Shown here one piece after another: positions 54,829 through 64,000 of a stretch of DNA of 64,000 nt. This stretch comes from Crambe crambe. Lineage: Eukaryota > Porifera > Demospongiae > Poecilosclerida > Crambeidae. The notes beneath the pieces are model-generated. The model was not told the DNA's origin and made no database searches. It saw only the letters and a program-made list of their open reading frames with translations. Each line of letters opens with the position of its first letter. Within the stretch, counting starts at the first letter, position 1. Location: NCBI GenBank assembly GCA_963924555.1, contig OZ004590.1, positions 6,812,001 to 6,876,000 on the forward strand. Reading direction: 5' to 3'. A program made the translations under genes and the position numbers.

Positions 54829-56453
54829 TTAGCTAGGAGTCCAAATGTTTCCACAGGAATCAGGTTCCATATACTTGGCATCCCATATCCAAGGCTGGTC
54901 TAAAAAAAGGGAAAAAAAAGAGAGGTTTACAGCCTGGACCCTTTACCAATCCGAGGGGTCTACGTACCTTCAGCATTGTAGGGAGTCAAGGGCACATCAA
55001 ATGGCATCCAGTATTCTAATTAAAATTAAAGAGTATGATATATCCAGTATTCTAATTAATAATTTATATACTTTGTGGTTTGGAAGTGTCTTGAGGCTTG
55101 ACTTGAAAATACTTATGTGAAGGATTCTATGGTACGAAACAGCAGATTAAGGTTAGCTGGGACTTTCCCTCCATTTATACTTGATGTGAGGGCAGAAAGA
55201 GAGTTCCTATTTCATAGGATCTGATTCTCAGCTGTGTTCCTTTCTTCTCGAAACCACCCCAGGCTGCCTTTGATAGATTTGCACTTATAGGAGAGATGGG
55301 AATAGTCTATAGTTGGAAAGGAGAAGACAACCACCTTACCTTGTGAGAAGGAACCAGGCCACCTTTGAGTTATCTTTAGAGAGCCTGCAGTAAGTCTTGA
55401 TGTGGGGGGCTGCCCTTGATCGTCCTGAATATTCGGCCTTCCACTGACTGGGCGAGAGTATAGATGACATCACCTTAATTAGAGGAACTACTCTAATTTA
55501 TCCTCACTGTAGATAGGCTGTGAAATAGGGCTGCTTGTGAGCTGTTTGGGTTCCATAGGGTATAGATCCTCCAGCTGCATGTGATAAGATTCAGGAAATG
55601 CCTTATGATACTACAATAGTGGAAGCTCCATGCTTCTCATTGCATAAGAATCGCTTACCCATGTAGCCTTCCAAACTGCTCTTGACGTTGCTCACTGAAG
55701 GGAAAATCTGACGTATCATTTGCTGTTTTATATCAACTTCTTCTACAATTGATATTTTTTACCAGTTTCAGGTTGGGGTACTTGTGGAGAGATGCACCAG
55801 CCTTCTTTTTGGTCGAAGAAAGACTTAGTAACCACTCTGAGCACAACCAAGAGCTGCTGCTAGGCCCTAGGGATCCCACGCTAGAAAACTGACCAATCAC
55901 TGGCCATTCTTCATCCACCTCCTCTCCACTATTGTTATCTGATAGAACCTGGACAAACCAGTCCGTCCATCCATCTATCCTTCCCCCCCTGAGTGAGGAC
56001 TTACTTTTCTGAGTTTTAAATGGCCCCACTTGTTCATACTGCCTCCAGTATGAGCTCCAGGAACTGAAGCTATCAACCTCACCCTGGAAAAGGGGAACCA
56101 TTATCACACTCTTCCTTCTCTTCCTCCTTCTTTGAAGTACCTGGCTTCAGATGTGTCGTGTTCCCTGATGAGATCTATCCACTCCTTCAATGGAGAGTTT
56201 CCATAAGCCTCCAAATATTCCTGCAAACAGAAGAAAAAAAACTCCGATTCCCAGTGAGGAGTGGGAGCCCCCCCTCAAGTAAAAATCGTAACAAGGTTTC
56301 CGTAGGTGAACCTGTGGACCCCTCCCCCTTATTGGATGCTATGAAACTTACAATGAGGTCCTTCTTAAAGTCATTCTCTGACTCTGACGCTGCACTGGAA
56401 GGAAGCGAGTCTCCATACTTGGGAAAAATAGGGCTGAACCACACACTATTACC

Positions 56454-56510
<57 letters not shown>

Positions 56511-57548
56511 CCATACATGTGGACATAGACAGACATTACCCTTGAGTTTTCTGGTCCCAGTCCTTCTGTATGAGATTAGCTGTGTGGATGACCACACGTA
56601 CTCCATCTCGATACCGTAGCAACATCATCTTACTGTCAATAGGTCAGAGTACAGCCAATAGGTCAAAGTGTAAGTAATTAATTAATTGGGGGTCCATCAA
56701 AAACCCCGCCTCACCTGTGGTGTGTTCCAAATGGTGTATTCAATTTAGCCTACAATTATTATTATATTGTGTAGAATCTTTTAAAAGGTTATAACTGACA
56801 GGGAAGAGCTTGACATTGGGATAAGGCTGGGCCTCTCGCTGTAGCTGGGAGGTTGTGTTTCTCTGGTCTCCATGCACGATCAGGATTGGTGTATTCCTGT
56901 AAACAACAAACAATAAACAAATAACAAACAAACATTATTTTCTTGCCTCTTTTTCTCAGGATATTGATGGACCAGCCACGCAATATCGAACATGTAGTTG
57001 AACTAATAATGTTGATGACCACATAATCTTAGAGAGAAAGTGAGTTCCCATTACCTGGACAGATGCTATCAAGTCACCCGTTGATAGGATATCTAAGAAA
57101 TTATCCACATCATTCACATGACCCTTTATGTGTGATCACATGACACTGAACACACCCTTTATTCCTATGGCCATGTGTGACTCGTTGTATTGACCACTGA
57201 TACCACGCACTTTGGTCAAGTAAAATGGAACGACCTTGCCTCTTGGTTCATCCTCATCCGCAATAATGTGAGGGAGTGGTTTTGAAGTGATAATATCATC
57301 GGGGTTAGGATCATCCTCATCACTAATAACAATAGCGGTAGAGTTGTCAGCCAGTTTGGCCCTCTTAGCAACAGGGGGTGCATCTTCTGTCCTCAACTCC
57401 GACCTTTCTTCAATAAAATACTTAATATGGAAATAATGAATGAGATAGAACACTATGTCCACATACCTGGGTGGGAAAACTGCTCAAAGTGAGCTGGGTT
57501 CTTGCGATAGCATTCATTTCCATACTTACAAAGAGGCTTCTCAGCCAT
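54829..57548 (-). CDS. TDP1: Tyrosyl-DNA phosphodiesterase 1 with N-terminal PBZ finger
   Basis: Eighteen exons join in frame from ATG 57548 to TAA 54829, total 530 residues. Residues 2-25, [14 protein letters not shown] then [11 protein letters not shown], fit the PBZ poly(ADP-ribose)-binding finger (C-x-Y-G-x2-C...H-x5-H). Residues 30-110 are acidic with AIVISDEDD and PHIIADEDE, which look like SUMO-interaction motifs. The catalytic part has [19 protein letters not shown], then [13 protein letters not shown], the first HKN motif in [26 protein letters not shown], the second HKN motif in APHIKTYCR...[10 protein letters not shown], and ends [16 protein letters not shown]1 removes stalled topoisomerase I and other 3' adducts in nucleus and mitochondria. 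Intron 4 is GC-AG (donor at 56946), forced by frame. Intron 8 holds an 18S rRNA fragment. Confidence 0.93.
56277..56318 (+). repeat. 18S rRNA 3'-end fragment inside a TDP1 intron
   Basis: The stretch AAGTAAAAATCGTAACAAGG followed by TTTCCGTAGGTGAACCTG and TGGA equals the universal 3' region of eukaryotic 18S rRNA (the ITS1 primer site), with two transitions in 42 nt by comparison with the recalled consensus. It lies in plus orientation in the minus-strand intron 56353-... of TDP1 (between exons ending 56352 and starting 56220), so the intron RNA is antisense to 18S. No other rDNA is nearby. Confidence 0.85.
56453..56509 (+). repeat. (CAA)n microsatellite in a TDP1 intron
   Basis: About 18 CAA triplets directly upstream (in gene sense) of the acceptor of TDP1 exon 8. 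Poly-V and poly-L frames over it are not genes. Confidence 0.95.
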
Positions 57549-57704
57549 ATTGTACTCGGTACAGGGTCGTCTACTTAAAATCTACGCTTTAAGTTTATCA
57601 AGTGTGTTTTAATACCAGCGATCCTGTTCCTACTCTTTGAAAAATTATTATATTCATTATTAAATAATTATTATGATAAAAATATACACACTCCTGTAAC
57701 ACAT

Positions 57705-60700
57705 TCAGTCAGAGTCACTATCCATTAGAGGCTCTCTGAGTTCATCAGGTCTGTAATGGAGGACACTGTGGGGATTATTCACCACTAGGGCAGAGTAAGT
57801 GGCTGGTGGTGCAGACTCTGTGTCCTGGGTCAAAACAGAAGTCTCGCTTAACCCATCTTTATCTTTAAAATGAAGCCCTTTAGGTTCCTTCTTTGTCCTC
57901 CTCTTCTTTCTCTTACACAGAATCATGTACACATGATAGCCCATGATCAAAAAGAACATGATCACCACTGGAGCCATTAAGACGTTAGTGGCAATGTCTA
58001 TTCTTCCATCTCCATTAATATACAGAGCAACAGTATTCAGCATGATACTGCAACTGAGGAAGAACACATCCAGGTAGCCAATGATAAGGTCCTTATGAGG
58101 TGCTATTGCCACTTGGAAGACTGTGAGGAGAACTAGTATGATGGTTTGCAGGAGGACCACAAGCTCGGGGTTATTTCGGAGACAAGCATAAGTGATGTAT
58201 ATCACTATCAGGACCCACAGTCTAGTGCCCAACCAGAACCTCCATCTGTCCTTGTATGGAGCACAGAAAGCATCAACAAAGGGTCTGATTCGGTTGGTGA
58301 ATTGAAAACGACTGAACCACTTGATTCCGGCAAAGAAGACAGTGTAAGGTATTAGAAAGAAGACGAGCGAGAATATGGAGAGAAAAAAGAGGCCGATATG
58401 AGTTCCTTTGAGGTAATCAACATTGCCATCAAAGTACCAGACTGATCTTGTAGTGGTGCTACCGTCCTCCCTCTCCACATCCAGAGACACGAACATCAAA
58501 CCATCAACTATAAATCGAAGCAACTTCGAGAAGGAGAGACGAATAAGTGTAGCTAGCACTGGTATGGCCGAGCGGGAGGTGAGTCTTGATATAACTTGAA
58601 AATGCCGACTTAGAAAGATGAGGACGAGCACTATGCCCCAGAGGTACAAGGGAACAATGAAGCTGAGATAGCCAGACACCAAAGCTGTCATTCCATCATA
58701 AAGACAGAGAGGGTATCCAAACTCGAGGTTCAGGAATGCTATGAACATACGAAGCCACAAGGTGGACTTGTATCCGAAGTAAAACTCTCTGTTCATGTTG
58801 TAAAGATTAGCATAAAAGATGATGCCATTTATTGTTCCTGTGGCAACTGTGAGACGGAGAAGGAAGAGCATTATGACAAGTAGAATCCCAGCTGCGCCGT
58901 AGAGTAGGATAGTGAAGAGCCAGAAGTTGGAACAGCGGAAGCAATTAGTGCCACCTACGACCGTACTCATCCCCTCAACGCAACGTCCACAGAGGATACC
59001 AGTCCGGTTGAACAGACAAACGTCATTCAGATGGTCCATTGCAATAGTTAGATTCAAGGTGCAGTATTCAGTGGGGCAGTTTGAAGCATAGCCTATGACA
59101 TCAAATATAGTACCATTGGCAATTGTATCATCATCATCACTCTCCAGAGAACTGTTAAACATCTTTCCCAGCCACGTATCAGAGTAAGGTCTGGTGATGG
59201 TTCCCTTGTCAATGCTACAACTGAAGCCATGTCTTGCCAGAACCTTGCTACAATCACAGTACCCAGAGCCACTCACCAGCTGGAACCCCACGGGACAACG
59301 CTTCAGTATTATGGGGACAGCCAAACAATCAACTGCTTGAATGGGGTTCATCGCAAGCGTTCCATTTGAATCCTCCAACACATTTGTATAAATAGAGAAG
59401 TTAAGTTGAGTGCAATTGTATCCATAAACTCTGGCTACATTCTCGCCATAACCCAACCTCCAGTTGAAGTTACTTTGGAGGGAGTAGTCCACTGGGGAAC
59501 CATACCGATCCTGCAGAGCGCTGTACACATAAGAGTAAACTGGTTTGAAGTCCTCGTCCACAGAAACTATCCACAATGAAAATGTCTTTCCAGGATACGT
59601 TACGACTTGCTCCACTTGTGAGTGGTCCCCTGCACACGTCAGAGCTGACCTTCTGAGATTTGTGGGTTCTTTCTTGCAATGGCAGAGTTGTTCCGGGTTG
59701 GAGGACATTTCAAGGAGACCATTAGTGACAGAGTTCTCAAACACAAATGTTTGGTTGTACACAGACTTCACATTCAGCTGGCGTAATTTCGGGGACAAAC
59801 GCAAACTGCATCGGTAAAGGTTGTTAATATAAAGAGCATTTCCAGCCAGATGAGCAGAGTTCCATCTAAAAGTCAGAGTAATGTTGATCGACGATACATT
59901 CTCTTCTGTGTGAATTTCTTGAGTGTCATATTGAAAGACGCAGAACTCAGCTGATAATAACTCTGTAGAAGCAATAGCACCACCAAGGATGGCAGTGTTG
60001 TTGCAAAACACAGCGTTGAGAGGCTCACTCAGCCACAAGGTGGAGCCAGTTCGAAGAAGGATGGCTGCACCGTTGGCCCATGTGGAAGCCCGATTGTTGG
60101 CAAAGAGCATCTCTCCAGTCAGCGCCACCTCAGAGGATGTGCTGATAATCACAGGCCCCAGTAAGTTGCTGAACTGACAAGTCTCCTGGGTGGTTCCACT
60201 GATCATTACATCGACGCTCATGAACATCAATAAGCCACACCCTTCATCCAGGTTTGCAATGTCATGATGATATGTGTTGCTATCCTTCATCACAATATCT
60301 CGTATCATCACGTACAAGTTCCCTCTGACGTTCACTCCACTGGCATACAGGAACTTGGCAGTTGCAGTGACTTGGATATTGTCCATGTAGAGAGTGCAGA
60401 GACCTGAACAGGATGAATTACAAACAAAATCTGTCACTGGTAGATTCCAAATCCTCGTTCCAAAAATTCAACCACAGAAAATCTCCAGATAACACGAATT
60501 CCAAAATTAAGCTGAAAGGCTAGCTTGCTATGATAATCATCTATGAACGCTGACAAAATTATTACCTTAAATCGATCTATTTATAGTAGTAGGTGCAACC
60601 AAATATATTTAGGTGAAGTTATTACTACTACAGTTGTTCCATAATGGGAGGTACAGCAGATTGCAGTGATCTTGCAACAGAGTTGGGCTACTTGAAAGGA

Positions 60701-61975
60701 GGCTATGTAAATTTTGGTTTTGCTGTTCTGGATCTGTATTGCAAGATCACTGTAATCTGCTGCAAGTAGCTACTGCTAACCTGCTGTGGCTGGGAAGTGG
60801 GTTATAGAGACAGCAGGTGTCTGTAGGGTGGTATTCATATCCTTGTGTATGTCGTAAATTGCATCAAACTCCAACCTGGTCATGGTTACACACTGACTGT
60901 CATCAGATAATTCATCAAATAGCATATATATCGTCACGGAATCACCAAAGTAGTTTTTCCCTGAGCCATACGGGAGAACCAATCCTGAGTTATTTGTGAA
61001 ATAACACTCATCGAATACCTGGCTGCTTAGTGATGAAGAAGAAGTATGAAAGAGTATCAAGACTGCTCCAAAACATGCACCGTGGTTGTTGGTGAAGGTA
61101 CTCCTTGAAACAGTGACATTTGCCATAAATTTCTTCTGGTTGTACAACACTGTCAAGGCACCAACTGCAGGGAAGTGATCATAGCCAGTCATACTATGCT
61201 TGCCAATAAACTCTTCAAACACGAACCTAGCACATCCGATGTTGATCCCGTCATCATCGATACTCTCGTTGGCTCCTGTGTAGAAGTTGGACTCAAAATG
61301 AGAATTATCTATGAGTACTGTGCTATTGGAGACAGTCTGATTTGTATCCATGAAAATTAATGTGATGCCTCGATTTCTACAGATGAGCTGTTCACTTTGA
61401 TAGATACACACTTGTGGGGAGTGGATATCATTCCCACCATAAATACGAACCCCATCAAGTAGCGAATAACCATGGAGATTGACACCAATAAATGCATACC
61501 CTGTGTTGTTAGAGAAGGTGACGTTTTTGAAGGTGAGGTCTCTGCAATGGTTGCACACAAGTGCTGCTGCTTGCCCATACCTAAAGAAGAAGAGGGAGCT
61601 ATTTGCTGAATGATCAAGGTCTTCTTCAGTCAAGATCCCTCCACAGCCAACAAAATGGACATTCTCGATTGATAAAGACGTCATGTTGAAAAAACTGAAG
61701 GCCGTGGAAGATGCATGCTGGGATTTTCTTGTGCAGTGGATTGTGGTGTTTGTCTGACCTCTGATGCTAAGGCCTGTAACATTCTCCACGTGACAATGCT
61801 CCTCAGTCACTTCATAGTCGCTTCCATTCAGAACCACTGTGTGCTTGTCACCGAAACCACTGCCACCACAGAGGACATCATGGAGCAACTCATCGTAGCC
61901 GTCTCCCACTTCTGCCACAGCTACGGCATTCCAGATCCCCCACAAGATAAAGAGGCTCGCAAAGAAACAAGCCAT
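57705..61975 (-). CDS. Beta-helix ectodomain/multi-span membrane protein (receptor-like)
   Basis: Two exons (61975-60781 and 60436-57705) encode 1308 residues. A signal peptide (MACFFASLFILWGIWNAVAV) starts the protein. Residues about 40-780 show the spaced short strands and N-x-T/S sequons of a right-handed parallel beta-helix (for example NVTGLSIRGQTNTTIHC, NSSLFFFRYGQAAALVC, TFTNNHGACFGAVLILFH). A Cys-rich segment follows (CPVGFQLVSGSGYCDC; CPTEYCTLNLT; GILCGRCVEGMSTVVGGTNC). From about residue 885 to 1240 there are seven or eight hydrophobic spans, including FAGIKWFSRFQFTNRIRPFV and APYKDRWRFWLGTRLWVLIV. The basic, Ser-rich cytosolic tail ends ELREPLMDSDSD. I do not recognise a named family; adhesion, sensing or transport are possible. 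Same strand as TDP1. Confidence 0.8.
60654..60762. repeat. 24-bp inverted repeat (hairpin) in the intron of the beta-helix gene
   Basis: CAGCAGATTGCAGTGATCTT (60654 on) pairs with AAGATCACTGTAATCTGCTG (to 60762) over 24 bp with a 61-nt loop. The single non-match is a G-U wobble if transcribed from the plus strand but an A-C mismatch from the minus strand, which is the gene sense. It could be a decayed MITE or a hairpin RNA. No target duplication is clear. Confidence 0.75.
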
Positions 61976-62241
61976 CTAGCTAATTAGGCTACGCCCATCT
62001 TGTGCAAAGTCTATATTTATGCACATGCGTAGCTCTATATTCAAAGCGCATGCGCAGAGAGCCCGACTTGCTAATTTTAGCCCTACTGGGTCTTTTGTGG
62101 CAGTCATGCAAGTACATTAGTCACTCAAGTACATTAGTCACTGACTCTGACTCAACTAGCTACCTGTGTTCTTTAGCTAACCTATTCTGAACTCCTACTT
62201 TTAATTCTGTACCTACTCTATATGCCCACTGGGCCTTTACA

Positions 62242-62442
62242 ATGAACTTTGACTTGGATCATGATGGCTTCTCTGTGAGTTCACTTACAAATACTACAGA
62301 AAAGAGCCTTACTGATCACCTACAGCACCTAAAACAAGAGGCACTGGTCACCTCTGCAAGGTCACCGTCAGTTACTCCAATTTTGGAAGCAGTGCTAAAG
62401 CTACAGCTTTCTAGTCTAGACCCTTTCCCGGTTTTTGGCTAA
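62242..62442 (+). CDS. Possible small gene of unknown function, end altered by a MITE
   Basis: A 66-codon frame starts MNFDLDHDGFSVSSL and continues LTDHLQHLKQEALVTSARSP, which has the look of a helical coding sequence. It is divergent from the beta-helix gene (267 bp). The last residues (SLDPFPVFG) come from the MITE at 62412-62474; without it the frame would end LKLQLS then TAG. A GTGAGT after codon 12 could be a splice donor. I do not recognise it, and it may be non-coding. Confidence 0.3.
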   Translation: MNFDLDHDGFSVSSLTNTTEKSLTDHLQHLKQEALVTSARSPSVTPILEAVLKLQLSSLDPFPVFG

Positions 62443-62474
62443 AAACCGGGAAAGGGTCTGGCTACGCGAGACTA
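62412..62474. repeat. MITE with TAGTCT ends and a strong hairpin, 9-bp target duplication
   Basis: A 63-bp element TAGTCTAGACCC...GCGAGACTA is flanked by ACAGCTTTC at 62403-62411 and 62475-62483. Its core is a perfect 19-bp stem (62418-62436 with 62441-62459) around a GGCT loop. The right end TAGTCTCGCGTAGCC (reverse complement) matches the family seen at 7857-7909. Confidence 0.85.
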
Positions 62475-62651
62475 ACAGCTTTCATAGAAGTTTTGAAGGC
62501 TAAAAGGCCAGGGAAGAATCATTTATAGTTTTATGTAACGTCGTGCATTTTTAGTTCATTTGTTGAAGCCCTAAGGGCAAAGCGCAATGGATGGGATAAC
62601 AAAGTATTTTCATATTATGAATACTGTACAGGCCACAATCATAAATATAAA

Positions 62652-64000
62652 CTATGCTATTGATGATGAATTGGTATTCTCCAAGTTAGCAGTGTCTTTG
62701 TCACCCTTGTCACTTGTCCTGCTGGACTGCCGTCTCTTCTTCTCAGATTTCACTTTCTTAGCAACTGCACCAGACGGCTCCAGCTTTTCTATCACTTGGA
62801 GCAGCGGTCTAGAAATAGTGGCTTTCTGCAGTAGTATAACAGAGTTGTGATGGTAAGGACCAGGTCCCAACATCAACTTGAATCTTGGTTATTTACTGAA
62901 CAAACCTGGTGGTTGGGGAGTTTCTGAATGTGGCTGTAGAAAGGTGCTTGAATTGAAGGACATGACTGCATTATTTAAAGAAAGAATTGTCAGACCTATA
63001 TCACAATGTCATGTACTTCATTTCCCTCCCCTAAGGGAATGAAGACACACCTTCAAGAGATTATCCAGCTGCTGAGAGGGCAGTCGCAACAAAACTTGGA
63101 AGGAGTGAGGTTTAGTCACCTGCAATCATTATAATGATAATCATAGGGACATCCTCCTTCTCTGTACCATACCTCACAGCATTTGACAAAACCTTGCCAC
63201 ACTTTAGGCTGCGTCCAAACCTGCAAACAGGTTTTAGTATGTTTATTAAAGCACACCAGTATGAACAGTGTTGACTGTACCTGCTTGCTTATTAGCTTTA
63301 TCAAGATTGTCATGACAAAACTAGTCAATTTCGGACAGATGGCAAGAGACTGCAAGACCTTCATAACACAAGTAATGCAACAATTCACATAAAAAGGAAA
63401 TGAGTTGTGTTCTATTTAATACCGTTCTCATAAAGAGGACAGGAATGGGATCTTGCTCAAGCAGCTGCTGCAGGACAACAGCCAGCACTTCCTGTGAGAA
63501 GATGGACCTCTCTTGGAAACATAAGTTAGTGGCTACAGTACCAAAGGTGAAGAGAGACCTTTCTACAGTGCTGAGTGTACTAGTAGTGAAGTAGATCTAA
63601 CCTTTTATCACACACTTCATGAGATTATCGTCTCCTTTGCAATAGATGTTGTGAAGAGCTATGAGTAGCTCCGAGGGAGTCACTGGACAGTGTCCCTGAT
63701 CTCCTGCAAAAAAAAAGAAAAAAAGATCAAAATACAAACCTGGAGTGAAAGGAGTCATGGAGAACTCCCTCCAAAGAGGGTATACCATCTCCCTCACCTC
63801 TGTGGGAAACCAGTAGTCGATCAAAAACACCCTTCACGAGATTGGCACTCAAACGTACGAATTTTGGAAGAGCTGTGATGATTTCTTTCTGTCACATGCA
63901 GACAACGTGTTAGTACACAGAGTTCAAAGTGCGCATGTGACTTCTAACCTTTGTAAGGCCGTGCAGAACTGGGATGAGGAATCGAACATCATGGTAGTTA
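62652..64000 (-). CDS. SYMPK: Symplekin, C-terminal part (runs off the right edge)
   Basis: Nine exons are visible: before 63949, 63888-63798, 63703-63602, 63532-63423, 63358-63281, 63220-63173, 63119-63051, 62965-62906 and 62825-62652. They read [85 protein letters not shown], then [19 protein letters not shown] and [20 protein letters not shown], and [19 protein letters not shown]. This is the conserved symplekin C-terminal domain. A basic Lys/Ser-rich tail ([20 protein letters not shown]) ends at 62652. Symplekin is the scaffold of the CPSF/CstF and histone pre-mRNA 3'-end cleavage machinery in the nucleus. The tail is much shorter than the vertebrate one. Confidence 0.92.

Overview
The window is animal nuclear DNA. 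Almost every gene is split by many short introns (often 50-100 nt, GT-AG with a few GC-AG), there are no operons or ribosome binding sites, and the gene set is metazoan: KNTC1/ROD, an MTA-family NuRD subunit, WDR26, TARBP1, symplekin, TDP1, a cornichon, glia maturation factor and FAM161. Compact spacing, short introns, long CT microsatellites, many small inverted-repeat elements and a beta-helix/multi-membrane-span receptor-like gene suggest a sponge or another early-branching animal; the phylum is an inference, not shown by the sequence.

Layout: 1-1270 holds the 5' half of a FAM161 gene (minus). 2187-7364 is a 5.2-kb foldback element with tandemly repeated arms, ending 6 bp past the stop codon of DCAKD (7371-8423, minus). 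CNIH4-like cornichon (8643-9334, plus), GMF (9535-10483, minus) and TARBP1 (10681-23816, plus, about 28 exons) follow. Next come a secreted EGF/CUB protein (24837-26089, minus), KNTC1 (26412-39335, plus), an MTA-family gene (39479-44258, minus) and WDR26 (45211-50452, plus). Three paralogous four-span membrane protein genes lie at 50721-54707, then TDP1 with an N-terminal PBZ zinc finger (54829-57548, minus). A 1308-residue beta-helix plus multi-span membrane protein (57705-61975, minus) and the 3' end of symplekin (62652-64000, minus) close the window.

Many neighbours are divergent pairs separated by a few hundred bases or less (DCAKD/CNIH, GMF/TARBP1, CUB/KNTC1, the first two membrane paralogs; MTA/WDR26 about 950 bp), so shared promoters are likely. 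The genes do not form one pathway. They cover CoA synthesis, ER export, actin remodelling, tRNA methylation, spindle checkpoint, chromatin repression, ubiquitin ligase scaffolding, DNA-adduct repair and mRNA 3'-end processing.

The most notable signals are the PBZ-TDP1 fusion with SUMO-interaction-like motifs, a 42-nt copy of the 18S rRNA 3' region inside a TDP1 intron, the beta-helix/multi-span gene, the giant foldback, two exemplars of one small MITE family with intact target duplications, an apparent one-base frameshift in TARBP1, a 59-bp duplication of a TARBP1 splice acceptor, and GC-AG introns. No retroviral, LTR or capsid-bearing element was recognised.
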